The notes: generated from the letters alone by a model not told the origin. Numbered from the stretch's first letter, positions 44,032 to 54,004 are shown. The stretch is 64,000 nt of DNA from Idiomarina ramblicola (GCF_003987255.1 NZ_PIQC01000004.1:248001-312000), one strand, 5' to 3'. Made by a program: numbers and translations.

Positions 44032-44106
44032 TTATTAATATTATAGCGTCGCCTGATTGTGGATGAGATTATTTTAGGATTTATTACCTAAAACCAGCTA
44101 TGGTCA

Positions 44107-44135
44107 TTGACTCAATGCGAAAAGATCGGTAAGAT
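44107..44135 (+). promoter_or_regulatory. Sigma-70 promoter of rpmH
   Basis: TTGACT, 17-bp spacer, TAAGAT; near-consensus with optimal spacing, 87 bp before the rpmH ATG. Confidence 0.75.
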
Positions 44136-44222
44136 CCGCGCTCTAAAAAATTCCGTTCACGTTTGGTTTCAACTTTTTCGGCCGGCGTGGGAAATAGCAA
44201 ACTGACCGATGGAATATGAGTT

Positions 44223-44357
44223 ATGAAAAGAACATTTCAACCAAGCGTATTAAAGCGCAAGCGTTCACACGGTTTCCGTGCTCGCATGGCAACAAAAAAT
44301 GGCCGCAAAGTACTGGCTCGTCGCCGTGCACGTGGTCGTAAAGTACTGAGTGCATAA
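44223..44357 (+). CDS. rpmH: 50S ribosomal protein L34
   Basis: A 44-residue, highly basic ribosomal protein starting [20 protein letters not shown], the universal L34 N-terminus, and ending RGRKVLSA. First gene of the conserved rpmH-rnpA-yidD-yidC-mnmE cluster. Its stop lies inside the 5' end of rnpA (8-nt overlap). Confidence 0.98.
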   Translation: MKRTFQPSVLKRKRSHGFRARMATKNGRKVLARRRARGRKVLSA

Positions 44358-44727
44358 AAGTATCTCATACGGAAGGGAGTTACGCCTGTTAACTCCCTCT
44401 CATTTCCAGACTGTATTCTCAAACCCTCCTGTAAAAGCCGTTACTGCTCATGTCACTATGTTGGCAACTCCCAATGAATTAGGGCATCCACGTATTGGTG
44501 TTACCGTCAGCAAAAAGCGAGCTAAGCGCGCCGTTGACCGCAACCGCATCAAACGACAAATACGTGAAACTTTCCGTTTAAGACAACACAAAATTCCCGC
44601 TTTTGACATTGTAATTATTGCCAAGCAGGGTATTGTCGAGCAGGATAACGCCGCATTACGGGATACGTTGAATTATTTATGGCGAAAATTAGCAAAGCGT
44701 TGCGAACAATACCAATCGCGTTCATAA
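44350..44727 (+). CDS. rnpA: Ribonuclease P protein component
   Basis: Basic protein cofactor of RNase P, which matures tRNA 5' ends. Length 125 residues. [11 protein letters not shown] near the N-terminus and the RNR motif [16 protein letters not shown]. Start GTG 44350 overlaps rpmH; it gives an N-terminus like that of E. coli (…[12 protein letters not shown]), and GGAAGGGAG lies downstream, so translation probably depends on rpmH coupling. Confidence 0.96.
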   Translation: MHKSISYGRELRLLTPSHFQTVFSNPPVKAVTAHVTMLATPNELGHPRIGVTVSKKRAKRAVDRNRIKRQIRETFRLRQHKIPAFDIVIIAKQGIVEQDNAALRDTLNYLWRKLAKRCEQYQSRS

Positions 44728-44990
44728 AAGTTTATCAGTGGTTTATTAGCCCACTCTTAGGCCCGCGCTGTCGATTTTATCCGTCTTGCTCACATTATGC
44801 CTGTGAGGCTATACAAAAACACGGTACAATCCGTGGTATTGGCCTTGCTGCCGTACGAATTGGAAAATGTCATCCCGCTCACCAAGGCGGCTATGACCCC
44901 GTTCCACCAGCAAAGCAAGACGCCAAGCCAGAAAATAAAAGCGAATCCGAATCTTTACTAAATCAGCCAACAGAGACGAAATCACTATGA
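44679..44990 (+). CDS. yidD: Membrane protein insertion efficiency factor YidD
   Basis: A 103-residue amphipathic protein thought to aid YidC-dependent membrane insertion. Family core [31 protein letters not shown] with three conserved cysteines, followed by [13 protein letters not shown] 25-residue hydrophilic tail is extra to the core. Overlaps rnpA by 49 nt and yidC by 4 nt, as in many bacteria. Confidence 0.95.
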   Translation: MAKISKALRTIPIAFIKVYQWFISPLLGPRCRFYPSCSHYACEAIQKHGTIRGIGLAAVRIGKCHPAHQGGYDPVPPAKQDAKPENKSESESLLNQPTETKSL

Positions 44991-46651
44991 ATTCGCCACG
45001 CACGATATTATTTATTGCCTTTTTAGTGGTGTCTTTCTTCCTATACCAGAATTGGATGGTGGAAACCGCACCCGGAACAAAAGCACCCGAAAACGTTACC
45101 TCAACACAATCGAGCAATAACGCTGAAAACAGCGATGTGCCCTCAGGTGGTTCGGCAGTTGCGGCAGATGTCCCCGAAAGTGATCAGCCTGTTGTAACCC
45201 AGCAGTCTGAAACGACCATTCGTGTGCGCACCGACGTACTAGACGTTGAAATTGATACCCGCGGCGGCGACATCGTTTCGGCCCAGTTACTCGAGTTTGC
45301 AAAAACTCAGGGATCTGAAGAACGCTTCCAGCTTCTTCAAAACAGCTCTAATAACGTCTATATTGCCCAATCAGGACTTATTGGCCCTGATGGTATCGAT
45401 GCGAGCGGTAATGGCCGCCCATCTTATAATTACGAAAAGGAACGTTATGAATCTGAAACGGAAGTCATTGAAGTTCCGTTAACGTTCACAACTCAGAACG
45501 GCGCTACTTACCGTAAAGTATTTACTTTCACGCCAGGCAAGTACAACGTCGATGTTCGCTTTGAAATTGACAACAACACCAATAATACACTTAATACGCA
45601 GTTCTATGGGCAACTAAAACGCTCAATGGCAACCGGCGAAAGTGGCAGCATGATCATGCCGACGTACTTTGGTGCAGCGTACTCCCACGACGACGACAAA
45701 TTTGAGAAATACGATTTTGATGACATGTTGGACAAACGCTTAAACGTTAACTCACAAACCGGCTGGGTCGGTATGCTAGAGCATTATTTCGTTTCAGCAT
45801 GGGTTCCAACTCAGCAACAGCAAAACCGTTTATTCTCACGCGTTGCAAATGGTAGTCAGGCCATCATCGGTGCCATTTATCCAATGACGTCAATTCAGCC
45901 TGGTAGCTCAGAGACCATTGAATCTCAGCTTTACCTGGGTCCAAAAGACCAGGATGCTATGGCTAAAATTGTTGAGAATCTGGACTTAACCGTCGATTAC
46001 GGCTTCCTCTGGTGGTTGGCTCAGCCAATCTTTAAACTTCTGCAGTTTTTACAAAGCATCGTTATTAACTGGGGTCTGGCCATTATTCTGACGACAGTTA
46101 TTGTCAAAGCGCTGTTATTCCCGTTAACGAAAGCACAATACGTTTCTATGGCTAAGATGCGTATGCTGCAGCCTAAAATGACGGCTCTGCGTGAGCGCTA
46201 TGGTTCCGACCGACAGAAAATGTCCGGTGCCATGATGAAGCTCTACAAAGAGGAAAAAGTGAATCCTCTGGGCGGCTGTCTGCCAATGCTTTTACAGCTT
46301 CCTATATTCCTGGCTCTGTACTGGGTTCTGCTGGAAAGTGTTGAACTGCGCCATTCAGCGTTTGTATTCTGGATTCAGGATCTGTCAACCAAAGACCCAT
46401 ACTACATCCTGCCTATATTAATGGGTGCCAGTATGTTCTTGATGCAGAAACTGCAACCGACACCAACGGCCGACCCGATGCAGCAGAAGCTGTTCCAGTA
46501 TATGCCAGTTATCTTTACGGTGTTCTTCCTGTGGTTCCCGTCAGGTCTGGTACTGTACTGGTTGGTCAGTAACTTGATTACCATTGCGCAAATGTTGATC
46601 ATTTACCGGGGCTTAGAGAAAAAAGGGATTAACGTTCGAAACAAGAAGTAA
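44987..46651 (+). CDS. yidC: Membrane protein insertase YidC
   Basis: Inner-membrane insertase working with Sec or alone. Length 554 residues (E. coli 548). N-terminal transmembrane anchor (about 5–22), large periplasmic beta-sandwich domain (about 55–340), then the five-helix 60KD_IMP core with the charged cytoplasmic hairpin ([18 protein letters not shown]) and [16 protein letters not shown]. The core arginine of the hydrophilic groove is expected in helix TM2 ([12 protein letters not shown] region). Terminator follows. Confidence 0.98.
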   Translation: MNSPRTILFIAFLVVSFFLYQNWMVETAPGTKAPENVTSTQSSNNAENSDVPSGGSAVAADVPESDQPVVTQQSETTIRVRTDVLDVEIDTRGGDIVSAQLLEFAKTQGSEERFQLLQNSSNNVYIAQSGLIGPDGIDASGNGRPSYNYEKERYESETEVIEVPLTFTTQNGATYRKVFTFTPGKYNVDVRFEIDNNTNNTLNTQFYGQLKRSMATGESGSMIMPTYFGAAYSHDDDKFEKYDFDDMLDKRLNVNSQTGWVGMLEHYFVSAWVPTQQQQNRLFSRVANGSQAIIGAIYPMTSIQPGSSETIESQLYLGPKDQDAMAKIVENLDLTVDYGFLWWLAQPIFKLLQFLQSIVINWGLAIILTTVIVKALLFPLTKAQYVSMAKMRMLQPKMTALRERYGSDRQKMSGAMMKLYKEEKVNPLGGCLPMLLQLPIFLALYWVLLESVELRHSAFVFWIQDLSTKDPYYILPILMGASMFLMQKLQPTPTADPMQQKLFQYMPVIFTVFFLWFPSGLVLYWLVSNLITIAQMLIIYRGLEKKGINVRNKK

Positions 46652-46659
46652 TCCAGCAT

Positions 46660-46685
46660 AAAAGCCCGGCTACGGCTGGGCTTTT
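46660..46685 (+). terminator. Terminator between yidC and mnmE
   Basis: Stem AAAAGCCCGGC/GCTGGGCTTTT (one G·T pair), loop TACG, T-run. It may only attenuate read-through into mnmE. Confidence 0.75.
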
Positions 46686-46710
46686 GTTCTATTGGGAGCA
46701 CTGAAAACAG

Positions 46711-48087
46711 ATGCAGACGGATACGGATTTTAATGACACCATTGTGGCTCAAGCGACCCCACCCGGTCGTGGTGGTGTTGGTATTGTTCGCGTTAGCGGA
46801 AAAGCCTCAAAAGCGGTTGCAGAAAAGCTGTTAGGCCATTGCCCCAAACCTCGTAAAGCTGAATACCTCCCTTTTTATGATCTCCAGGAACAACTGCTGG
46901 ATGAAGGCATCGCACTTTACTTTCCGGGCCCTAACTCCTTTACCGGCGAGGATGTTTTAGAACTGCAAGGCCATGGCGGTCCGGTTCTTATCGATATGAT
47001 CATAAAGGCCATTTTGGAAATTCCCGGCATTCGCCCTGCGCGTCCGGGGGAATTCAGTGAGCGCGCCTTTTTAAATGATAAACTCGACCTCACGCAGGCG
47101 GAGGCGATTGCAGATCTTATTGATACCAACTCTGAACAAGCGGCTAAAGCAGCATTACAAAGCTTAAAAGGCGAGTTTTCTCACAAAATTGACCAGCTCG
47201 TCGACGCCGTTATTCATCTGCGGATGTATGTTGAAGCAGCCATTGATTTTCCTGATGAAGAAATCGACTTTCTCTCCGATGGCAAAGTCTCCGGCGATCT
47301 AGCCGAAATAATCGATCAGTTGTTCCATATAGAACAGGAAGCACGGCAAGGAACTTTGATGCGTGAAGGCATGCGCATCGTTATCGCCGGTCGTCCTAAT
47401 GCGGGTAAATCCAGCTTACTCAACGCACTGGCCGGGCGAGAATCGGCCATTGTCACCGAAATAGCCGGAACCACCCGCGATGTTCTGCGCGAACATATTC
47501 AGATTGATGGTATGCCTTTGCACATTATTGATACTGCCGGCTTACGTGACAGTCCCGATCACGTCGAAAAAATCGGTATTGAGCGCGCCTGGGATGAAAT
47601 TCGCCAGGCAGACCGAGTACTCTTTATGGTCGACAGTCAGGAAACCTCAGCGATTCATCCTGACGACATATGGCCAGAATTTTTCGCTCAGTTACCGGAA
47701 GACATGCCCTACACCGTTATCCGCAATAAAGTCGATTTATCCGAAGAGCCTACCGGCATCGATGAACACAACGGCATTCCGGTTATTCATTTATCAGCCA
47801 AAACCGGTCATGGTATTGAGTTACTTCGTGAACACTTGAAGCACTGTGTGGGCTACAGCGCCACCTCCGAGGGAAGCTTTATGGCAAGACGTCGCCATTT
47901 AGAAGCGCTGGCTAAAGCGAAAACCCATTTACTGCAGGGTCAAGAGCAACTCGAAGCCAACATGGCAGGTGAAATACTGGCTGAAGAACTACGATTAACC
48001 CAACAGCACCTCAATGAAATAACCGGTGAATTCACTTCTGATGATCTTCTGGGTCAAATTTTCGGTTCGTTCTGTATCGGTAAATAA
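46711..48087 (+). CDS. mnmE: tRNA modification GTPase MnmE
   Basis: With MnmG, makes the 5-carboxymethylaminomethyl group on wobble uridine of certain tRNAs. Length 458 residues (E. coli 454). N-terminal folate-binding domain with [21 protein letters not shown], a helical domain split by the G domain (G1 [12 protein letters not shown]3 DTAGLRD, G4 NKVD) and the invariant C-terminal CIGK. Its partner mnmG is 4 kb downstream, beside oriC. Confidence 0.98.
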   Translation: MQTDTDFNDTIVAQATPPGRGGVGIVRVSGKASKAVAEKLLGHCPKPRKAEYLPFYDLQEQLLDEGIALYFPGPNSFTGEDVLELQGHGGPVLIDMIIKAILEIPGIRPARPGEFSERAFLNDKLDLTQAEAIADLIDTNSEQAAKAALQSLKGEFSHKIDQLVDAVIHLRMYVEAAIDFPDEEIDFLSDGKVSGDLAEIIDQLFHIEQEARQGTLMREGMRIVIAGRPNAGKSSLLNALAGRESAIVTEIAGTTRDVLREHIQIDGMPLHIIDTAGLRDSPDHVEKIGIERAWDEIRQADRVLFMVDSQETSAIHPDDIWPEFFAQLPEDMPYTVIRNKVDLSEEPTGIDEHNGIPVIHLSAKTGHGIELLREHLKHCVGYSATSEGSFMARRRHLEALAKAKTHLLQGQEQLEANMAGEILAEELRLTQQHLNEITGEFTSDDLLGQIFGSFCIGK

Positions 48088-48123
48088 CGCGATTTCTTAG
48101 TCACTAAAAGCTAAGGAGCAACA

Positions 48124-49803
48124 GTGAAAGACAAGTTAGCGCAATGGGGGTTCGACTATGTCCGTTTACGGTTTGGGTTTCGAACTGGTATTGCTGCCTG
48201 CTTATCTCTTATCTTTGCCTGGGCACTCGGATTAGAACATCCTCAATGGGCCGCTATGACCGTTTGGGCTGTTTCGCAACCAACCCGTGGTCTTCTTGTA
48301 GAAAAAGCTGCCTATCGAGCTTTAGGCACCCTTCTGGGAACTCTGTTTGGAATGGTGCTGGTGGTTACTTCTGGCGGCGAGATTATATGGCTGGTGGCGG
48401 GGTTAACTCTATGGGTGGTTCTCTGTGTTTACACCGGTAATTTACTGCACGGCCTCATTTCTTACGGCACCATATTGGCAGGGTATTCGGCTTCTATGGT
48501 GGTGTTACTAACACAAAGCCCTGATGCATTAATGCCGCTAGGCATCGACCGTTTATTGACGGTTTTTGTCGGTATTATGACCTCACTCATTATTGGCTGG
48601 GCTTTTACTTATAAACACGCAGAGCAAAGCTTAATTAACCAACTTCGCCGACAAACTGCAGCTAACTTGCACGATATTAGCCGTTACTTCGCCGATCCGG
48701 ATAACAACGATTTAAACCTTTCCGATAAGTTGTCGAAATTAGCAGCACTAGAAGCTCAATTACTCGATCATGGAACGGGTTCTGTCAGCGCTCATGAGTC
48801 CGCCAAAACCTTACGTTTAGTCATTAACAGCCAGCTTGGCTTTTTAACCGAACTTAACATTCAGGAACCAGAGAAAAACAAAGAAGTGAGTAGTCACTTA
48901 CTTGAATCCTCAAATAAAATAAATGCTTCCGCTAAGCGCTTTGAAATTATTGAGCCACTAAAGCAAGCGTTAAATCTCATTAAAAACGATGCATTAAAAA
49001 GACGGTTTAGTGAATTTGTTGAAGCCACCAACGACCGTTTATCTTTTCGTGATTCCGGCAAAACAGCCAGCTCAACACTGCTGACGAAAACCATTTTACA
49101 CCGTGACTGGAGGGGTGCTCGTCAATCTGCAATTAGAACCCTGGTTATTATGAGCTTAATTGGCTCAGCCTGGTGGTACACCGAATGGTTTCAGTTGGCT
49201 TATTTAATGTTAGGCGCGTCAGTTATGCTGACCTTATTTTCAACCGCCGATAATCCTGCTCTAACCATGAAGTATGTGTTTTTAGGACAATGCGCAGGTG
49301 CTTTGTCTGCGATATTGATACAGGCAGCTATCTGGCAATATCAGGATGACATTTTATGGATGTTAGTGGCATTAATGCCCGTTATTTTGTTAGCTGGTTT
49401 CCCTATGTCACACCAGAAAACAGCCAATGGCAGTATGGATTTTAATCTGGTGTTCTTGTTATTAATGCAACCCTCAGTAGCTTACTCATTCCATGTTGGC
49501 CATTCTATTACGATCGCTTTGGCCGTCGTCGCGGCTCCATTGCTTGCATTAGTTGCCTATCGTCTAATTTATCCAACAAACTTAAAAGCGCGTTACCAGA
49601 CTTTACTGCAAACACTGACAGAAGAAATTGACCAGCTCAACAAAGAAAAACTCACTGAAAGCCAATACAAACGACGTAAAGCCCGTTTCTACCATCGAGT
49701 CATTAAGCTTACTCAAATCAGTGATAAGCTCGGATTAAAAGAAAAAGACGCTATTATTGAACACCTTTTAAGCGGACAAAAACGATTAAATTCAACCGGT
49801 TAA
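48124..49803 (+). CDS. FUSC family inner-membrane transporter
   Basis: A 559-residue membrane protein with two blocks of hydrophobic helices (about 15–170 and about 335–485) separated by a cytoplasmic region of about 165 residues, the FUSC/YccS/AaeB layout. HPQWAAMTVWAVSQPTRG near residue 40 is the FUSC signature. Relatives export aromatic carboxylic acids (AaeB) or are uncharacterised; no AaeA-type adaptor gene is nearby. GTG 48124 follows AAGGAG by 6 nt. The stop overlaps the convergent GIY-YIG gene. Confidence 0.85.
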   Translation: MKDKLAQWGFDYVRLRFGFRTGIAACLSLIFAWALGLEHPQWAAMTVWAVSQPTRGLLVEKAAYRALGTLLGTLFGMVLVVTSGGEIIWLVAGLTLWVVLCVYTGNLLHGLISYGTILAGYSASMVVLLTQSPDALMPLGIDRLLTVFVGIMTSLIIGWAFTYKHAEQSLINQLRRQTAANLHDISRYFADPDNNDLNLSDKLSKLAALEAQLLDHGTGSVSAHESAKTLRLVINSQLGFLTELNIQEPEKNKEVSSHLLESSNKINASAKRFEIIEPLKQALNLIKNDALKRRFSEFVEATNDRLSFRDSGKTASSTLLTKTILHRDWRGARQSAIRTLVIMSLIGSAWWYTEWFQLAYLMLGASVMLTLFSTADNPALTMKYVFLGQCAGALSAILIQAAIWQYQDDILWMLVALMPVILLAGFPMSHQKTANGSMDFNLVFLLLMQPSVAYSFHVGHSITIALAVVAAPLLALVAYRLIYPTNLKARYQTLLQTLTEEIDQLNKEKLTESQYKRRKARFYHRVIKLTQISDKLGLKEKDAIIEHLLSGQKRLNSTG

Positions 49804-50037
49804 TTCGGACTTTTTGTCACGGGACCAACGCTTTATTTCATATTCCCGCTGACAGGCTTTGGACCGATTAGGATGCGTTTCACTCCAGATAAGCTCAACC
49901 GGACGGCGCGCACGTGTGTACTTCGCCCCTTTTTTATCGTCCACATTATGCTCATTAACACGGCGCTCAACATCTGTTGTCACACCGGTATAAAACGTAT
50001 TATCCGCACACTTCACTAGATAAACCGACCAGGCCAC
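49792..50037 (-). CDS. GIY-YIG nuclease family protein (UPF0213, YhbQ-like)
   Basis: An 81-residue single GIY-YIG domain: VYLVKCADNTFYTGVTTDVERRVNEHN (GIY and YIG strands as VYLV/FYTGVT, catalytic Arg), then a C-terminal KACQREYEIKRWSR with the metal-binding Glu. Likely a small DNA nuclease; biological role of this family is not clear. Confidence 0.9.
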   Translation of the reverse strand: MAWSVYLVKCADNTFYTGVTTDVERRVNEHNVDDKKGAKYTRARRPVELIWSETHPNRSKACQREYEIKRWSRDKKSELTG

Positions 50038-50111
50038 GCTTGAACTCTCTCATAATAAACCCAATACACAGTGTAACAGCAGTTACTTACGGAACCGACT
50101 AAGGACCAATT

Positions 50112-50666
50112 ATGAGCAGACATTTTGATGAAGCCAAGGGGTTATCGGAACAACATGACCCGGCAACGCATGACTTTGTTTTTAACCAAACCATGTTCCG
50201 CATAAAAGATCCGGAACGCACCTTAACATTCTACAGTGAGGTGTTGGGAATGACTCTGGTGAAACGTCTGGACTTTCCTGAAATGGAATTCACGCTTTAT
50301 TTCATGGCAGCCATGTCACCGGAGCAACGTAAAGACTGGTCAAACGACCACGACAAACGCATTGAACAAACCTTTGGTCGTCCAGCTATGTTGGAGCTGA
50401 CGCATAACTGGGGCGACGAAAACGACGATTCAGTGTCCTACCACAGTGGCAATGAAGAGCCAAAAGGCTTTGGTCATATTGGCTTTGCTGTTCCGGATAT
50501 TGATGCCGCCTGTGAGCGTTTCGAGAAAATGGGTGTAGAATTTCAAAAACGTCCTAATGACGGAAAGATGAAAGGCATTGCCTTTATTAAAGACCCGGAC
50601 GGCTACTGGATAGAAATATTCACGCCAGAGCGTCAACCCAAACTCTTAAAAGAGCATTTAAAATAA
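50112..50666 (+). CDS. gloA: Lactoylglutathione lyase (glyoxalase I)
   Basis: Isomerises the methylglyoxal–glutathione hemithioacetal to S-lactoylglutathione. Length 184 residues, the longer form resembling eukaryotic and Pseudomonas GloA enzymes rather than the 135-residue E. coli one. Two betaalphabetabetabeta halves with candidate metal ligands in [10 protein letters not shown] (Gln), EFTLYFMA (Glu), GFGHIGFAV (His) and YWIEIFTP (Glu). The longer class is often zinc-dependent; metal preference here is inference. Confidence 0.95.
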   Translation: MSRHFDEAKGLSEQHDPATHDFVFNQTMFRIKDPERTLTFYSEVLGMTLVKRLDFPEMEFTLYFMAAMSPEQRKDWSNDHDKRIEQTFGRPAMLELTHNWGDENDDSVSYHSGNEEPKGFGHIGFAVPDIDAACERFEKMGVEFQKRPNDGKMKGIAFIKDPDGYWIEIFTPERQPKLLKEHLK

Positions 50667-50669
50667 AGA

Positions 50670-50700
50670 AAGAGGCCAGTTCCTATGAGCTGGCCTTTCG
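50670..50700. terminator. Terminator after gloA (probably bidirectional)
   Basis: Stem AAAGAGGCCAG/CTGGCCTTT with a 10-nt loop and short T-run, between convergent gloA and the phosphatase-like gene. Confidence 0.72.
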
Positions 50701-50704
50701 TTTA

Positions 50705-51199
50705 CTAGTCAGTAAGCATCGACTTCACTTTATCTTCCAATGAAGTCATTCCATGCTTGCGTCCAACCTCTAACGCGTTTTCAACTGACATCCCGTTTAA
50801 CCAACCGGCACGCAAAGCCATCAGTGCACCTACACGATTGCTTGAAGCACAATGCACCAGTGCGGTTTTATCGCTATTCCGCAATAAAATACGATCAACC
50901 ATACGAGCATTCTCGAGCGTTACACCATCGGCGCCATTAACCGGAACATGGTAATAAGCCATACCGTTGCGAGTTACTACAGCCGCTTCTTCACTGTCTT
51001 TCATTTCTTTTTGGGACAGCAAATTAATCACTATTTCACCGCCTTTATTCGAAAATTCAGTCAGTTGCTCATTAGACGGTGTGCCCATAACCCATAACTT
51101 ATCCGACACCTGTTTCGGTGACTCGATGCCAGCTGAAACATTGAATGAAACTATTGCTACACTAAAAGCGACTAATACATTAACCAGAGCTTTTACCAT
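50705..51199 (-). CDS. Secreted phosphatase-like protein (DUF442/DSP-type fold)
   Basis: A 164-residue protein with an N-terminal signal peptide (about 1–23, cleaved near VSA-GI), so probably periplasmic. The P-loop-like stretch LVHCASSNRVGA has Cys117 and Arg122, a C-X4-R spacing as in DUF442 proteins (HCRSGTR) rather than the C-X5-R of classical phosphatases. The glycine normally in this loop is missing, so catalysis is uncertain. Substrate unknown. Divergent from mioC. Confidence 0.75.
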   Translation of the reverse strand: MVKALVNVLVAFSVAIVSFNVSAGIESPKQVSDKLWVMGTPSNEQLTEFSNKGGEIVINLLSQKEMKDSEEAAVVTRNGMAYYHVPVNGADGVTLENARMVDRILLRNSDKTALVHCASSNRVGALMALRAGWLNGMSVENALEVGRKHGMTSLEDKVKSMLTD

Positions 51200-51256
51200 T
51201 TGGGTTCTCCTGTATGATTCGTGTTTTTTAATAGTAGCAAATGAGTTAAAAAATTT

Positions 51257-51706
51257 ATGACCGTTTTACACCTTTTAGTAGGCACAACCTCAGGTAATAC
51301 CGAGTTTTTAGCCGATACCGTTAGTGAAAAACTTAACCAACTGGGTATTGAAACAGAACTTCATTACGAACCTGAATTTGAAAAGTTACCCATCGAGCAA
51401 CCCTGGTTAGTCTTCCTGGCCAGCCATGGAGCAGGTGACTATGCAGACTCAATGCTCGACTTCTACGATGAAATAAATGCCCCTCAAGCTCCTGATTTAG
51501 CAAGGCTTAATTACGCAGTAGTTGCAATAGGAGAGTCCTGCTACGACACATTTTGCGAAGCCGGTCGCCACTGTGACGAGCGTTTACAAGAATTAGGCGC
51601 TATAAAAATGACCGATCGATTAGAAATTGACATGCTAGAAGACGATCCAGAAGAAAAAGCACTAACCTGGTTACCTGCGATCACTGATGCAGTAAAGGCC
51701 TTGTGA
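51257..51706 (+). CDS. mioC: Flavodoxin-like protein MioC
   Basis: A 149-residue FMN-binding flavodoxin. The phosphate-binding loop GTTSGNTEFLADTV lies at residues 9–22, and LASHGAGDYADS and AIGESCYDTFCEAG resemble the flavin-contacting loops of MioC. In enterobacteria mioC adjoins oriC on the far side from mnmG, exactly as here, and its transcription runs toward the origin. No DnaA box was seen in its own promoter region. Confidence 0.92.
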   Translation: MTVLHLLVGTTSGNTEFLADTVSEKLNQLGIETELHYEPEFEKLPIEQPWLVFLASHGAGDYADSMLDFYDEINAPQAPDLARLNYAVVAIGESCYDTFCEAGRHCDERLQELGAIKMTDRLEIDMLEDDPEEKALTWLPAITDAVKAL

Positions 51707-51720
51707 TCATACGCACAGCC

Positions 51721-51729
51721 TTATACACA
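51721..51729 (+). promoter_or_regulatory. DnaA box in oriC
   Basis: TTATACACA, exact match to TTATNCACA. Confidence 0.85.
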
Positions 51730-51814
51730 GTTATTTTAGCCTGTGACTAAAGATGGAATAAGATCACTTAAGCACTGTCAATGGAGTGGGTATAACACTG
51801 GGGATAAAACGGTC

Positions 51815-51823
51815 TGTGCATAA
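51815..51823 (-). promoter_or_regulatory. DnaA box in oriC (inverted)
   Basis: TGTGCATAA, i.e. TTATGCACA on the minus strand, exact match. Confidence 0.85.
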
Positions 51824-51943
51824 CTACCCTACTTATCCACGATCTATGATCCCAGTTTAAGACCACTTATCTACAATGAGTGATCTTCTTGTAAGATAGA
51901 CAGAAAAAGGGATTCAGCGATCTATTCACAGAAAATCGTTCAC

Positions 51944-51961
51944 TAGTAGTAATAGTAATAA
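51944..51961 (+). repeat. TAG/TAA trinucleotide run (DnaA-trio-like) in oriC
   Basis: TAGTAGTAATAGTAATAA, six A/T-rich triplets, 13 bp after the CTATTCACA box and next to the AT-rich unwinding region. Resembles DnaA-trio elements that guide DnaA onto single strands. Confidence 0.55.
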
Positions 51962-52099
51962 AAGATCTAAATAAGATCCTTTACTGATCTTCTTTAAGAT
52001 CTTTAACAGCACTGAACGAAATTTAACCATTTAGATTTAAGTAAAATCGCGTTAAAATAATCGGCTAACTTCCTATTCTTCAAACAAAGGTCACTTTGC

Positions 52100-53995
52100 A
52101 TGTCACAACAGAGCCAACAACACTTTGACGTTATTGTTGTCGGTGGAGGACACGCCGGAACAGAAGCTGCGTTAGCCGCCGCTCGTTTAGGTGTTAAAAC
52201 CCTATTGCTTACGCATAATATTGATACTTTAGGGCAAATGTCCTGTAACCCAGCCATTGGGGGAATAGGTAAAGGTCATTTAGTTAAAGAAATTGACGCA
52301 CTTGGTGGCTTCATGGCCAAAGCTGCAGACAAAGCCGGAATTCAATTCAGAACACTGAATTCATCTAAAGGCCCTGCAGTGCGTGCAACCAGAGCTCAGG
52401 CCGATCGTCAATTGTATAAACAAGCGATCCGCTATGCGCTGGAAACACAACCTAATCTATCGATATTTCAACAAGGCTGTGATGATCTGATCGTTGAAAA
52501 TGATCGAGTAACCGGTGTTGTTACGCAGATGGGTCTTAAGTTCACCGCTAAAACCGTTGTTTTGACTGTAGGAACTTTTCTGGGTGGCCAAATTCACATT
52601 GGTATGGACAATTACCAGGGCGGACGCGCTGGCGATCCTCCTGCTAACGCATTAGCCAAACGATTACGTTCTTTACCGTTGCGAGTTGAACGCTTAAAAA
52701 CCGGTACACCTCCGCGTATTGCAAGCCAAAGCGTTGATTTTTCAGTCATGCAGGAACAGCCTGGCGATAGCCCGACTCCGGTATTTTCGTACATGGGTTC
52801 ACGTGCTGATCACCCAGAGCAAATTCCGTGTTACATCACACATACCAACGAAAATACCCACGATATTATTCGTTCAGGACTTGATCGTTCGCCCATGTAT
52901 TCTGGTGTGATTGAAGGTGTTGGACCGCGTTACTGTCCTTCAATTGAAGACAAAATTGTGCGCTTTGCTGAAAAAGGTTCGCATCAAATCTTTGTTGAAC
53001 CAGAAGGTTTGGATACGTTTGAAGTTTACCCTAATGGTATTTCAACCAGTCTGCCGTTCGATGTTCAACAGCACCTGGTTCAGTCAATTAAAGGTTTCGA
53101 GAACGCTCATATTACTCGCCCGGGTTATGCGATCGAATACGATTATTTTGATCCCAGAGATCTGAAGCAGTCCTTAGAAACGAAAGTCATTAACGGTTTG
53201 TTCTTCGCTGGGCAAATCAACGGTACAACCGGGTATGAAGAAGCCGGTGCACAAGGTCTTATTGCAGGTTTAAATGCTGGACTGCAAGCACAGGATAAAG
53301 AATCCTGGTCGCCACGACGCGATCAAGCTTACATGGGTGTGTTGATCGATGATTTATCAACACTGGGTACTCAGGAACCTTACCGCATGTTCACTTCACG
53401 TGCCGAATACCGGCTGCTGCTGCGTGAAGATAACGCCGATATTCGCTTAACCGAAATTGGTCGTAATCTTGGTTTAGTGGACGATGAACGTTGGGCTGCG
53501 TTTAACAAAAAAATGGAATCTGTCGAGCAGGAAAAACAACGCTTAAAAACCACCTGGGTGCATAAAGATCATGCCTCTGTAGAACAAATTAATGCGTTGG
53601 TGAAAAGTCCTGTAACCAAAGAAGTTAGCGGTGAAGAGTTGTTGCGTCGTCCGGAAATTCATTACAAAGATTTAGCCACCACAGACTTTTTTGCGCCTGG
53701 CATAGAAGATCCCGCCGCGGCTGAACAGGTGGAAATTCAAATTAAATACGCCGGTTACATTTCGCGCCAACACGATGAGATTGCAAAGCAGCAGCGTCAT
53801 GAAAATACCTTGCTCCCCTCACCTTTCGATTACGCTAAAATTAAAGGTTTATCGAACGAGGTTATAGCAAAGTTAAATGATCACCAGCCAGAAACGGTGG
53901 GTAAAGCGGCACGTATTTCTGGTATCACACCTGCGGCCATTTCAATGCTTCTGGTTCATCTGAAAAAACAAGGTTTATTGCGTAAAAGTGCTTAA
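52100..53995 (+). CDS. mnmG: tRNA uridine-5-carboxymethylaminomethyl synthesis protein MnmG (GidA)
   Basis: FAD enzyme partner of MnmE in wobble-uridine modification. Length 631 residues (E. coli 629). FAD dinucleotide motif [19 protein letters not shown] at the N-terminus, [25 protein letters not shown] and the C-terminal helical tRNA/MnmE-binding domain. First gene after oriC; historically gid (glucose-inhibited division) because its transcription affects origin firing. Followed by rsmG after 9 nt. Confidence 0.98.
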   Translation: MSQQSQQHFDVIVVGGGHAGTEAALAAARLGVKTLLLTHNIDTLGQMSCNPAIGGIGKGHLVKEIDALGGFMAKAADKAGIQFRTLNSSKGPAVRATRAQADRQLYKQAIRYALETQPNLSIFQQGCDDLIVENDRVTGVVTQMGLKFTAKTVVLTVGTFLGGQIHIGMDNYQGGRAGDPPANALAKRLRSLPLRVERLKTGTPPRIASQSVDFSVMQEQPGDSPTPVFSYMGSRADHPEQIPCYITHTNENTHDIIRSGLDRSPMYSGVIEGVGPRYCPSIEDKIVRFAEKGSHQIFVEPEGLDTFEVYPNGISTSLPFDVQQHLVQSIKGFENAHITRPGYAIEYDYFDPRDLKQSLETKVINGLFFAGQINGTTGYEEAGAQGLIAGLNAGLQAQDKESWSPRRDQAYMGVLIDDLSTLGTQEPYRMFTSRAEYRLLLREDNADIRLTEIGRNLGLVDDERWAAFNKKMESVEQEKQRLKTTWVHKDHASVEQINALVKSPVTKEVSGEELLRRPEIHYKDLATTDFFAPGIEDPAAAEQVEIQIKYAGYISRQHDEIAKQQRHENTLLPSPFDYAKIKGLSNEVIAKLNDHQPETVGKAARISGITPAAISMLLVHLKKQGLLRKSA

Positions 53996-54004
53996 GGAAT
54001 TGAT

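Larger units (their letters stand above)
43818..44222. other. dnaA–rpmH intergenic region with DnaA boxes
   Basis: 405 bp without a gene, A/T-rich in the middle. Contains TTATCCACA (44023–44031) and its inverted near-match TGTGGATGA (44058–44066), enclosing AT-rich ATTATTAATATTATAG, plus the box at the dnaA start and the rpmH promoter. In Pseudomonas this gap is the origin. Here it more likely serves dnaA autoregulation, as GATC clustering is absent. Confidence 0.6.
51707..52099. other. oriC: Chromosomal replication origin oriC
   Basis: 393-bp gene-free gap between mioC and mnmG. It holds ten GATC sites in about 300 bp (51705, 51762, 51841, 51848, 51882, 51919, 51964, 51975, 51986, 51998). 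DnaA boxes: perfect TTATACACA (51721–51729) and TGTGCATAA (51815–51823, inverted); one-mismatch TTATCCACG (51833), TTATCTACA (51867) and CTATTCACA (51922). An AT-rich stretch from about 51930 with GATC-containing near-repeats (AAGATCCTTTA, AAGATCTTTAA) looks like the unwinding element. The GATC density implies Dam/SeqA control. Confidence 0.93.
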
